A DNA stretch of 64,000 nt from assembly GCA_038503075.1 (NCBI GenBank), contig JBCAML010000020.1, forward strand, positions 1,178,001-1,242,000, in the 5' to 3' direction. The notes under the pieces are model-generated. The model searched no databases, had not been told where the DNA came from, and saw only the letters and a program-made list of their open reading frames with translations. The position numbers and the translations under genes were made by a program. Positions 13,301 through 24,600 of this stretch are shown here, in pieces (position 1 is the stretch's first letter; every line of letters begins with the position of its first letter). This stretch comes from Gyromitra esculenta (lineage: Eukaryota; Ascomycota; Pezizomycetes; Pezizales; Discinaceae).

Positions 13301-13909
13301 TCAATTCTTCACGCGAATACTACCAACCATAATCTGCCTCGGTCTCGTCCGGGGCAACCCATCGCCATCCGGATGGACCCCGCTCTCCAAAAGCATCCCA
13401 ACAGCCTTCTCGTCCCCCTGAAACGCCGCCAGGACCAGCGCATCGCCAGCCGAGGTGGGATACTCGAACGCCCCGGTATCCAGGACGCGCTTCAAGAGCG
13501 GGTAGTGTTTGTGCTCGATGGACCACGAGAGGGCGGTGACGTTCTCGCAGCTCTCAGAGTCCAAGAGCCGCAGCTTACCCTGCTGGTTCATGATCCACTC
13601 CAGCATGACGGGGTCACATGGCGCGGGGGATTCGAGCGCGATGGTGAGGTGGGAGGTGCCGCGCGGCTTGGTGATTCTGATGTTGGGCGCCGAGGCGAGG
13701 ATGTGGGCGGCGAACGAGGGGTTGCTGTGCAGGACGGCCCAGAAGAGTGCGGGGAAGGAGTGGGCCGGGTGGGTTGCGAGAACGTGGAGCTGGGAGGTCA
13801 GGATGGCAGAGAAACGGCGACTGGTGCGGACGAGAGAGCAGACATCGCGGATGGGCAGCTGCTCGCCGATCAGGAGGATCAGTTCGTTGGGGAGCTTGTT
13901 GAGCGACAT
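13301..13909 (-). CDS. F-box protein with ankyrin-like repeats
   Basis: Single-exon gene of 202 residues starting at the ATG at 13909. Residues 1 to about 45 form an F-box (LNKLPNELILLIGEQLP, then DVCSLVRTSRRF), the segment that binds Skp1 in SCF ubiquitin ligases. The remainder carries degenerate ankyrin-type helices: HSFPALFWAVLHSN, NVTALSWSIEHKHYPLLKRV, GDALVLAAFQGDEKAVGML. The layout matches the many small fungal F-box/ankyrin proteins that act as substrate receptors. It is short for the family and holds only two to three ankyrin units, so it could be a trimmed copy, but the frame is intact and GC-rich relative to its flanks. The target substrate is unknown. It stands alone in a gene-poor region. 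Confidence 0.85.
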   Translation of the reverse strand: MSLNKLPNELILLIGEQLPIRDVCSLVRTSRRFSAILTSQLHVLATHPAHSFPALFWAVLHSNPSFAAHILASAPNIRITKPRGTSHLTIALESPAPCDPVMLEWIMNQQGKLRLLDSESCENVTALSWSIEHKHYPLLKRVLDTGAFEYPTSAGDALVLAAFQGDEKAVGMLLESGVHPDGDGLPRTRPRQIMVGSIRVKN

Positions 13910-16900
13910 GGTATGGGGGGCTTACGGCGATGATGGGGGGGTTGGAGGTGTGTAGTGAGTTTTGGAGTTTTGGCGAGTTTGGGTATCACTCCTTGTTCTA
14001 GAGCCGTGCCGATGAACGGCCATGGCCTATCACGGCCTTACTCCACCTTGACAAAATAAAGTATCAGGACCGCGGGTAAACAGGATGGCTGATATGAGGG
14101 AGAGATTGATGATAAACTAAACCTCCCACCTAAGAAAAATACACCGCAGCGCTATCGCTATCGTACTGTCTCCTCGAGCACATTATGCTATCCGCTTACA
14201 TCACCATACAGCTTGGTGCGACAAGGACATCTTCAACTGCGAAGAACAGTATTCGGCTATATTCAGAGAAGACTGAAGGGCAATGGGGTACGATGGGCTT
14301 AAAGAGCAGTCTGTCGATAAAGGCTAATTACCCTAATAGAGTGATCAGAATGCGATATCCACATACGAAGGAACGCGTGCAGAAACTAGAGGAAGCACAC
14401 AAGCGATGAGTAAGTAGAGCTCATGAGCCGAAGCCGCAAGCAGGGAAATATTCACCGACAAGATCAATAATAGTTTCTGGTTTAATAATATCAGGGTTAG
14501 GGTTAACAGTTGACTACATGTTGTCACAGAATATCACTCGTGTTTTCGAGTATATCAGAAAACCGATACCACCGAGCTGCTCCATTACAGTGAAGTCCCA
14601 AAGTCCTTTTACTAGCCATAGCTTTGTGCTATAGCCCTCTGCTCTGCTGCCGAGGTCTCGATGCTACGACGTTGAAATTACCTTTATAGGAAAGGCGGTG
14701 ATGGAATTCCGGCATGTTAGCCGTTTTAGCGGATGTTTCACTACTGGAGCTTGGCTTTGAGCATCTGTCCGAGACTCCGAGCACAAGAGCACGCTGGAGT
14801 GGGTTAGTGATCTGTAAACGTGAGCTTGCTAAATGCTGAACAGAAGACGGTTACGAAAGGAGCTCGTCGGAATGTAAGGCCTGTAATAGTGGGAATCTAT
14901 GGGCGCTAGACAGTTGGTCGACATGGGCGGATAATGGTAATGGCCAATTGCGAGAAACGAGGTGCAGGTTTATGTTATCTTAATATGTGTCGGGGTAGTT
15001 GGGGCGGCATAATACTCTCGTGAGCATGTAGATAGATAAGATATTTTATGGAGTTCTCTGATCGTGACCAATCATACATTTAAACAAACACTTACAATAA
15101 AGCACAAAACTATCCCCGTATCCCTATTAACCTATGCCATACCTATTATATCCTTAGAGCTATATATCTCATCTCTTAATCCGTTCCCTTACTAGCCGAC
15201 CACTTGATAACTAACCATCATACGATCATCCGAGTGATCCCTTGTGCAACCCAACCCAACCCAACCCCCGATACCATCACCCGCCGCTGAAAAGCTAGCC
15301 GCATGGATAAATTGCTACGACGTAGCTTCGGGAGCAGACTTGTTTTTTTGTATTTAAGAATGGTCCGGTGTAGGGCGCTAGTATGTGCATCCAAAGACGG
15401 GGTAGAGCTGTTACTGCGTATGAAGGGGGGGTTTAGCTTGGGTCTTGCGCTAATACGGGGGATTATCAGAGTGCTACGATGGCTCTATCCTTTTTGTTTG
15501 TGTTGTGGACTTGCGCATGCTGGGCTTGGTCGTGTGTGTGCTGTGTGGGTAGATGGGTAAATAGTACTCTCTACCTACGCGTAGGTGTTTTGATGGATCG
15601 TTGTCTTGGTTGGGCGTGGTTTGAGAGGTGGTTGTTTCTGGTGCTAGACCTGTTTAAACGGAGTTATTATGGTAAAGAGAGAGGCCAGAGCTCAGGTATA
15701 TATAATTCATCATCGGCTTCAGTGTTGCTTCCGGGGATTAGTATATCCCGTATGTATCGCCTTACGTAGACGTGTTGGTAGTAGGGACATGGACGTCACC
15801 TTTGTCATATTAGGTAATCGGTACACGCGGAGCCGTCTTGCTCTGCTCAGATGGTACCTGAACACTCACAGATTGCATTGCAGCGATATTACTTCACAGC
15901 TATGAGAATGGCAGTCTGTATGGCAGCTAGCGACAGCCTACAAAACAGTCAGACATAACTGTATCTGGCTGTAACCCAACATACCTCCCTCTCTGCTTGC
16001 GGAGCCCTTTCGATTGATCTAGGCTAGTTGTTGAATAAGTATGAATTATTGAATTAAGACGATGTCGGATTTAATTACATGTACAGCCGTGTAAGAAAAG
16101 TCTTGACACCCACCTCACTAACAAGACAGCGACTGGGGTGTCAAGACTTTTCTTATACGGCTGCACTGCCGGAATTCACTTTCGTCAGGATCACAGTTGC
16201 TATACCTGCAGTACCCGAATCCAGATATCAACGCCATTGCCCAACCCTCTACCCAACCCCCAATCTCCTAGCGAACAAGTAGCAAGCCACCTATAGTGGA
16301 TACCAGCACTAAGACCTAGAATCAACATTAAACGAGTTGTCACAGCTGCACGAAATATCACTCGATCTCCACTACGACCTTGATCAAGCCAGGGGATGGT
16401 GTAGCTACAACACCCAAACCAGAACCCGCCTGCCCGCCTGCCCAGAACCTACAGATTTTACAATCGAAATGCTTAGCTAGCTTACCGGATCTAGGCGCAT
16501 TTGCGTTTTTACAGAGGGTGGTGTGATTATCTATCGATTCTCGCCAGGGTGGGAGTGGGGCGGGAATCAGGTATATTAGCGATTGCGGGGTTGGAGAGAA
16601 GGCGGTAGCGCGGTGAGGAGGAGACAGCTGTGTGCTGCGGTGGATTGAGCAGAGCATCCTGCGCTTGATACTGGAGTTCTTTTTTGGTGTAGGGGGCTCA
16701 TCTCTCTGGTGGTTCTAGATTTCGTTTTACATAGTAATCTTCTGGTTAGGGGGTACTTTCTCGGTTATATCCTGTCGAGAGATTTCATCAACAGCTGGGT
16801 TGTATACGCTGTGAGTGGTACGGTTACTGCTGGGCGTATTTTTCGCCCACTTGTCGATTAGTGGAAAGCTGGAAAGACAAGAGACAAATACTGTGTTAAC

Positions 16901-18661
16901 GATGACTGATACACGCAGTCTTGAAGGGTTCCAATGAAACGTCTCAATAGACCTCAAACAATTTCGTCTTCTGGAAGCGAGGGACACGTCAAGAATTCGG
17001 ATTATCTCCGGAGCCTCAAAGCGGTAAAGCTCCCGAACTAGGCATGGTGATAAAAGACGTCGTCTTGGGAGGCCCATGGGATTCGCACCTTGGAACTCAA
17101 TTCTGCGGATACTGGTTAGATATTGGTACGGTACAGCGCCGTCACATCTTTGGTTTCTGCCCAGGTTTCCTGAAACAGGATTGTGACACCAGGCTGAAAC
17201 GCGATTGGCCTCCTTCCCAGTGTCGCGTACGGGCGCATGCATGTCGAATCGGAGTCCCACCATCGCAACTAGGACTCTGGCGCTTCTAGAATTGTGCCTA
17301 CTTACTCGTATTGGAGGAAGGCATTCGAATGTTCAAAGTGTTGGAGGATCAACCTGGTCGCTTATCGGTATCTCGTGTCGTGGATCTTTCGCAATTGAAT
17401 TGTTTCGCGCGTGGACTATGTAGACCTCTCAATAGTGTTTGTTACCCTGTACTTGTCCAGAGCCAAAGCCTGTGCTTACCCCCAGCTGGCGATGCTGGGT
17501 TAGTTATACAGTCCTCTTCGTTAACTTCTGCGCCTGTCACTCTCGCACCTGCATCAGTGTTCCAGATCACAGTCTCATATGCCCTACCCTCCTGATTCCC
17601 CTCTACGAAGAACCCCTCTTTCCCCTTTGAACAGCCACTGACGTTACATGGTATGTACCGGTGTTGTACAGTAACACTATGAAATCCAACCGTCACTTCC
17701 CAATACGGCTCCTAACCTTCCCTCGCCGAAGGCTGGGGGCAAGATAGGGAGCAAAGAGAGAAAGAGCATATTTTACGCTCCGACCTCTCTCTTCTCTTTC
17801 TCTCCCCTTTTCCCGTTTCCTCCCCCTCTAGCGCCGATAGGCAATTCAGTTCATTACGACGTTTCTTTCCTTCTTTGTTTCTTTTTTTTTTTTTGCGCAG
17901 GCAAGTCCTCAGCTGCACAGTCCTAATTTGTAAATTTTCTCACGGATCCCTTCCTCCTTTTGGCTGTGCACTTTTTCTATTATTACTATTATTACTATTT
18001 TCATTGTTATTATTCTTTTTTTATTTCGCGATTTTGGCTGTTTTTTTTTTTAGGGGTTGGGGCCTCATACATACTCTTCGCCTTTTATCTTTTCTGTTTT
18101 GCCTCAACGCCAAACTTGCAGAAGGGCTCGAGTCTGGACGCGTTCGAAGTAATAATCGGATTTTCCAAGAGACTCTCTTGTAGGAAAAAGGTTCGTTACC
18201 GCTTTTGTCATATCAACCAATAGTGGTAGTTGCTTACTGGTAACAACTCCAACAAACAGTAGGGCGCTTAGTACTGCTATCGAGTGAGTGAACCCACGTT
18301 CTTCTTTCGCCTCGTTTTTTCTTTCTTCCAAATTACGGTTGGGGGCGGACTGGTATGGTGGAGAAACATTACTTCGGTTTTTCCTATTATCTTCTTTTTT
18401 TTTTTGCATGCATCGTTTTTTTCTATGATCTAACTGTTTTTCCCCCCCACCTCTAGGGTTTGCGGATAACGAGGTTGGGTCACCTAATAGCTACGACTGG
18501 TTCGGGACACATTCATTTATACAGTCTCTTTTTTTTTCTATCTATAATTTCAAAACCGCTTTGAGTATACCACACCTGAAGCCCGGGGGAGTGGGGAGTA
18601 AAAACCTCATTAGTATTACTTCGAAACTAAGCTTCGAAGCAGGAAGCAAAGAACAGTCGTC
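13910..18661. other. Intergenic stretch upstream of the giant gene, no supported gene
   Basis: About 4.75 kb. It includes a two-unit telomere-like TTAGGG run at 14493-14505, CCAAC/CCCAA repeats near 15247-15270, and the inverted repeat at 16084-16163. An open frame of 178 codons with an ATG lies at 17263-16727 on the minus strand but resembles nothing I know. From about 17700 to 18600 the plus strand is unusually rich in T and CT tracts, a pattern common in promoters and leaders of strongly transcribed fungal genes; it leads directly into the giant gene. Confidence 0.5.
16084..16163. mobile_element. Near-perfect 28-bp inverted repeat, probable MITE remnant
   Basis: Arms at 16084-16111 and 16136-16163 are reverse complements with one mismatch (CAGCCGTGTAAGAAAAG against CAGCCGTATAAGAAAAG read inward); both continue into GTCTTGACACCC. 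The spacer is only 24 bases. The left flank is TA and the right flank CA, so a TA target duplication is possible but imperfect. Such a pair fits a collapsed terminal-inverted-repeat element of the Tc1/mariner type, or simply a stable hairpin. Confidence 0.55.
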
Positions 18662-21600
18662 ATGGAAGCCGCCGGTGTTCTATCTGTAGCTTTCGGACTG
18701 TATAGCCTACCTATCCCCCCCTCCCCTCCCCACTCTATCTTTTCGGCTGACAGAGAGGTGTAGCGGACTTCTACTCCATGCCTCACAAACAGCATTCTTC
18801 GCTGCAACAAGAGGGTACATAAAGACGCTATTCGTGCACCGTCGAAGGCTGGTCCTTCTCGCTTTCTTCCTCTGCGTTTCTATATTCTCCATAACGCAGT
18901 TCGCGACGCTATTACTGCTCGATGACGCATCCTGCGGGGTGATGGTGCGGTTCACGCTCTTCTTCGACCAGGCTGCGCGGGTTGCTGCGCTCGCGCTCGT
19001 GATATGGAAGGTTTGCGATAAAGGTGGGTCGCGGGGCGAGGGGGTGATGTGGGTTTCGATTATTGTGCTGCGCATACTCATGGGCGGCATTATGATCGGG
19101 TTCACCGGGATGACGTTTATGCCGGTGTGTTTTCCGCAGCCGATGCATCTGGTGGTTGGGATCGTGCAGACTTCGTTCGATGGGATTGTGTTGGCGGTGT
19201 TGGGGTGGAGGATTATTGGGATTTGGATGCTGTTTGTGGATCAGGGACGGGGGAACGGGGGTGGCAAGAGCCAGGGGTATGGATTGTTTTTGATCGTGTT
19301 GGGATTTGTGGGGTGGACTATTGTAAGTTCTGGATGGATGGATGGGGATGGGGATGGAGACGAGAAGAGGATAAGGGAAAGGCTGACTAGTTGGTAGGGG
19401 AGTTTTCCGTATATGATGGGTGTTGGAGCAAGTATTTTCATCAGAATGGTTCCACATATCTTGACACTTGCGCTTGCACTTGGTAAGAAACTCTACGATT
19501 ACTTCAAGAGGATCATGCTAACCTAGCTATTTCCTCCAGGCGTCCTGACTTGTTTCCCATCAATTGCAGCGTCCAAAGACGATGATTCTTACAACTCCCA
19601 CAAACTGCGACGTTTCGGATCATCTGTTTCCAGTCCTCCAAGACGAGGCAGATCCGCATCCTCGCCCACCTACCCGAACGACATGGAGGCGAACAAATTC
19701 ACAACCTACGGAATAAGCGGCTTCGACAAGAACTATAACGGCCCGCGCAACAGCCAGATGTTCAGAAGCATCCTCGGCGCACCAATCGTCCACCCAGGCA
19801 GAGTCCTTTCGTGGTCACTCGACAGGGATGTTCCAGAAAGCATCACTCGACCGAAACCCGTGAAGGCACCGGAGAATACCAGAAGACCCAGTGTGGCACC
19901 TTCCCATGGTGGAAAGGCGAGTATATCTGGACCGATAGGGCCGATATTGAGGAACGGGTCTTTCGACGCGACGGAAGGAGCGGCGGAGGGGCAGGTGCCG
20001 ACAAGTAACCCATTTGGAAAGGTAAAAACAGTGGATCTGAAGACTGCAGCAGAGGCAGAACGACAGCGGATAGATGCAGCATTTGAGCGGGAACAGGAGA
20101 AGAGAGCAGCTACTCCGGCCTCAACACTGAGTAGGAGCATGGACAGGTCGACTAGTGTGAAGAGGAAGCCATTGGTCTCACAGCTTCCATCAGGGCCTGC
20201 GGCGTACAGAGCTAGCGCCGTTAGTGGGCTGCGTGGAGCACCGCGGGAGAGCGGACAAGGTAGTTCATCGAGTGTGAGGCAGTCGGTGTATGCGGGAGTG
20301 GAAGGAACAGACTGGGAGAGGTACAGCACGCATGCGAATAGCATATCGACAGAGGACGACGATACTACACGATATACAGTTGTTTCGCATGCCCCGTATA
20401 ATCTTGGCGCACCACCGCGGATTCCGCAACTGGAGGGAATAGAAAGTGATGCAAAGGTCATGTTTGTGAATGAGATTGTGTATGATTATCCAGCACTAGT
20501 AGATTCGCTCGTGGGGAGTTCGCTCGTGGGAAAGACAGATGTTGCCATGACGACCTCGAGATATTCGCAATCCACAGGAACAACAGTACGAAGGAGCCCC
20601 TCATCAGCTTCCAAGCAGCTACCCGGAATGCTCAGCCCTACTAGAGAGGTTGATGAGCCGTTTTCAAACTCTTCGAATTCGACACCGGTTATCAACAGAC
20701 CGAGAAATGTGAAGCAGGAGCTGGAGAGGGGGATTTTCCCGCCAAATAGGGATTCTGAGTTGGCTGCAGAAATGAAGTATAAAAAGAAGCATCTGACTAT
20801 GAGTATGGAAAGATCATCGAATCTTCCCTCATCAGTATCCACGAAACCACCATTCTCCCCGCCGACACAGGAAGCGAAGGTTAAGAAAAAGCCATCTAGA
20901 GAGATGGTGTTTCCTGTTCCTCCCATCAGGCCAACTTCCACCAGGAAGCCAGCTCCTCCTCCACTCACGATAATTATCCCAACAATCTCCTCCCCGGAAA
21001 TTATACAAAAGGTACTCACCCCTGATGCGGTCAACATCCCAGAGCAACTCCCAAGCGCGAAACCTGTCATTCCTAAGAAATCTGATAAGCGTATGATGCC
21101 TCAGATCAGCGATCGCAAAATTGTAGACAAGGAATATGAAGATGCCGCTTACGAGACTGCACAAGCATGGATGGATAGTGTTGAAGAGAACACAAATCCA
21201 TCCTATTCTGAGAGCATTATTGAACCTCTTCCCTCAACTGCATATAACCCCCAGAGTGGTATCAGTTCAATAAGCAGTTTGAACATGTCAGGCTTTACGA
21301 CTAGCACAATTCTTCGAAGGAGTTTAATATCACTTACGACATCACCAAAACCTAAGGAAGACGATGAGGGAGAATTCACTGATATCGACATCGATTCTTG
21401 CTCTGAAATGGGAGAAGACGAAGACGAAGAGGTTGGCTCCGGCGAGCTAACTCAGAGCGAGATAGATGAAATGATTATGAGTGGTGGAGAGGGTTACTCG
21501 ACAGAGGAAGAGTCCTACGAGGAAGATTACTTCACTGACAGCGACGAGGAGCGAGGATATCGCGATGACGGGGTTGTGATCTCTGACGTTGAAGACGGGA

Positions 21601-24600
21601 CCAACTACGATAAAATCGCACTAGCAGAACGAAAACTCAATGCAAAAATGTACCCTTTTACGGCAAACACTCTTGCCATCCCTCGCCACTTTCAGATCGG
21701 AGATCGAATTCCCACGTTCTCGGAAAGTCGACGCAAGTATGGGAATCGGAGAAAACCCCCGCCATCACCGATAGGGTTCCTTATGCGCCAACGACGCGAG
21801 TCTCAGCAGATCCAGACAAGACTCATGATGTTTGCTGGGAACCCAAATCTTGGCCCTTTGGAAGATCTTATGAACAGGTTCCCTACTAACAGTAAGAGAG
21901 ATACTCGAATGAGCTATACCTCCGACGGTCGTAACTCCCTCATTGCTCGTCTCGAAAGAGAGATGGGGCAACAAGAAAGCCAATGGAAGGGTATGCACCA
22001 GGACTTGAAAAGAAGTTCTGTAGGATCCAGTGAAGACTCTCCAGCGCAGAGAATGTCAAGACTATCTCAGAATCTTGCCCAGCGCCGCTCGCTCTTGGCA
22101 AAACTTAATAGTGGAATTGAAAGAAGGCTAGGTAATGCGCAGGCAACAATGACTTCTCAGCCAAACACTTCCGCGTCTTTCTCCGGTGCTTTGCAACAAC
22201 TAACAGAAGCCCACATGGAGTATCTGGCACAAGCACCATCGTTTTCAAGTAATGTAAATGAGTTATCACTCAAGCCCATGACTATCTTGGCGAGCCAGCA
22301 CACGCCAGTCTCAGTAATTTCGGAATCAGAGCTTGACATGGGTATTGAGTCCCCTTTGAATATTCATGATGAGACCCAGAGGAATTCTTTCTATATGAAT
22401 GATAATTCGAACTTTGTAATAGAGGAAGAGGGAGAGGAAGACGAGGGAGAGGTGATTGAAGACTACGAAGTAGAATATGAGGATGATGAAGATGACGGTG
22501 AAGAGGAAGAAGAAGAAGACGAGTATTATGAAGAAGAGGAAGCTGTTCAGCCATTGCAGGCAACCGTATATTGCCCTAGCATTCTCTCCGCCAGCATTCA
22601 GCTAGAATCTCCAGCCCAGATCTACTCCTCAACTATAGAAGCTTTCTCGCCAATGACCAAGCCACCTGTCTCTCTCCTTTGGAGCCCACGCATCCTTCGG
22701 GAAACAGCCTCCGAAACCAACCAACTATGGAGCTATCGCCCATTGACACCAAAATCCACTTTTATCTTTCCTCCTGCGGTAGACCTACGACCAAAGCAAC
22801 GTATTTCCACCGCACCCTTAGTAAAGCCCACAACAAATCTATGGACAAAACCCCGTTCTACCCTTTCCGCCTCTCCAACTAGATTATGGCGCAATCCGAG
22901 GGAAGCTAGAACGAAGAGTATCATTGTTTCTTCGTCTGGAAATGGCCGGACAAGACGCTCTCTCAAAAGAGTAACGTTTGTGGAAGAAGTAATAATTGGT
23001 AAGTTCAGTATATATCTGCAAAGAAGATAAATTATCACTAAATATTCTTAACAGTTGAACCCACCGGTCTCTTTGGAAAACTCAAGAAGCTCTGGGGAGC
23101 AACCAAGAAAGCTGCTCCAGCCGCTGTGCCAACTATGCCAAGATCCCTCATGGCCCAGACTCAATCCAAGGTCGAGGAGAACCCTATTAAAAGGGCTCTG
23201 GATCCCATTGCTGTCAAGTATGCAAACAAGATGCTTCCGCCAATCCCAGTTGAAGAATCCGAGGAACCCAAGAAGCATTCACAGAATATCACCCGTAATG
23301 TGCTCTGGTCAAAGAAGGATAATATGGCATTGAACACGATCAATACAGAGCTATGGGTTCCTACCCCAACCCCTGCACTACAGTCCGAGCAGGCAGTGTT
23401 CGCCAAAGATGCATCAGAAATCCGCACAATATCCAGAGTAGCCGTACTCGCGGTCCTAGAATCAAAAAACCTCTGGGGAATGGACGAAACCGCAGTACCA
23501 GCCACACTCTGGGCCAAACCACATTCAAAATATCTCTGGCCTCAAGGTCCATCTATTGCGGCCCCCATGGGATATCTCTGGCCATTTGCTTCCTCACTAC
23601 CAGTCATTGAGTTTAGTTCTGCCCCTCGATTCGGTCGGGCACCACCGACGCTCGCTCTAGCATCCCTGGAATCCGCCGAGCTTTGGAAAGCTACAGAATG
23701 GAGACTCGAAGAATCCGCGGGACTTTGGTCTGGCAGTTGTGTCTGCGCTCATGAAGTATATTCGTCAGAGCCAGTGGATACCATCCCGGTCGACTACCTC
23801 TGGCCCGCAGCTGCTTCTCTGCCAGCTTTATATCTAATCGTTGATGCAGCACTATCTGTTCGATCTCGCCCATACACCACTCTAGAGACCCTGAAGTCTC
23901 GCAAACTCTGGCAGCCAGCATCAAATGTTGCTGTACTAGCGCTATGGTCAGCTCCGATGAAAAAGAGCTCGTTATGGCCACAAGGTGAACTGGCTAGGAC
24001 GGCTGCAGGAAGCCTCTGGCCTTCTGCTGCATCGCTGCCATTCGAGGCTCAGGTCCTATCTCGCACTCACAGGGTGCTCTCGGCACCACTAGCATCCTTG
24101 GAATCTACCGAGATTTGGAAAGCGATTGTTAAGCAAAAGGCGCAGGAGTCAACTGGTCTCTGGTCTAGTGAAGCCAAGCGGTCTTATGACGAAGAGTTGT
24201 GCTTTAAGGGGCCTGTGCAGACTCGTTCCGACTACCTTTGGCCCACGGCTGCTGATCTGCCGACTTTGTATCCTATTGATACACCACGACTGATTCGATC
24301 TCGCCCGTCTACTCTAGAGGCCTTGGAATCGTGTAAACTCTGGCAGCCATCAACCATCACTGTGGGGCTATGGACTACCCCGACTAAAAAGAGTGCGTTA
24401 TGGCCACAAGGAGAAGTCACAGCCCCCACGGGGAGCCTTTGGCCTTCTGCCGCTGAACTATCATTCGAGGTTGAAGTTGTACCACGCTTCTATAGAACAC
24501 CATCAACGCTGCCATTGGCGCCACTGGAGTCTAATAAACTCTGGGAAGAGGCTATTAAGCTACAGGCAAAAGAGTCAACTGGACTCTGGTCTGCTGAATC

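Noticed and set aside
16727..17263. 178-codon minus-strand frame with ATG (MVGLRFDMHAP)
   Set aside because: No motif, no splice partner, and plus-strand frames overlap it; it is the longest chance-like frame of a gene-poor stretch.
19733..20461. 242-codon minus-strand frame in exon 4 of the giant gene
   Set aside because: Shadow of the long plus-strand exon, no independent evidence.
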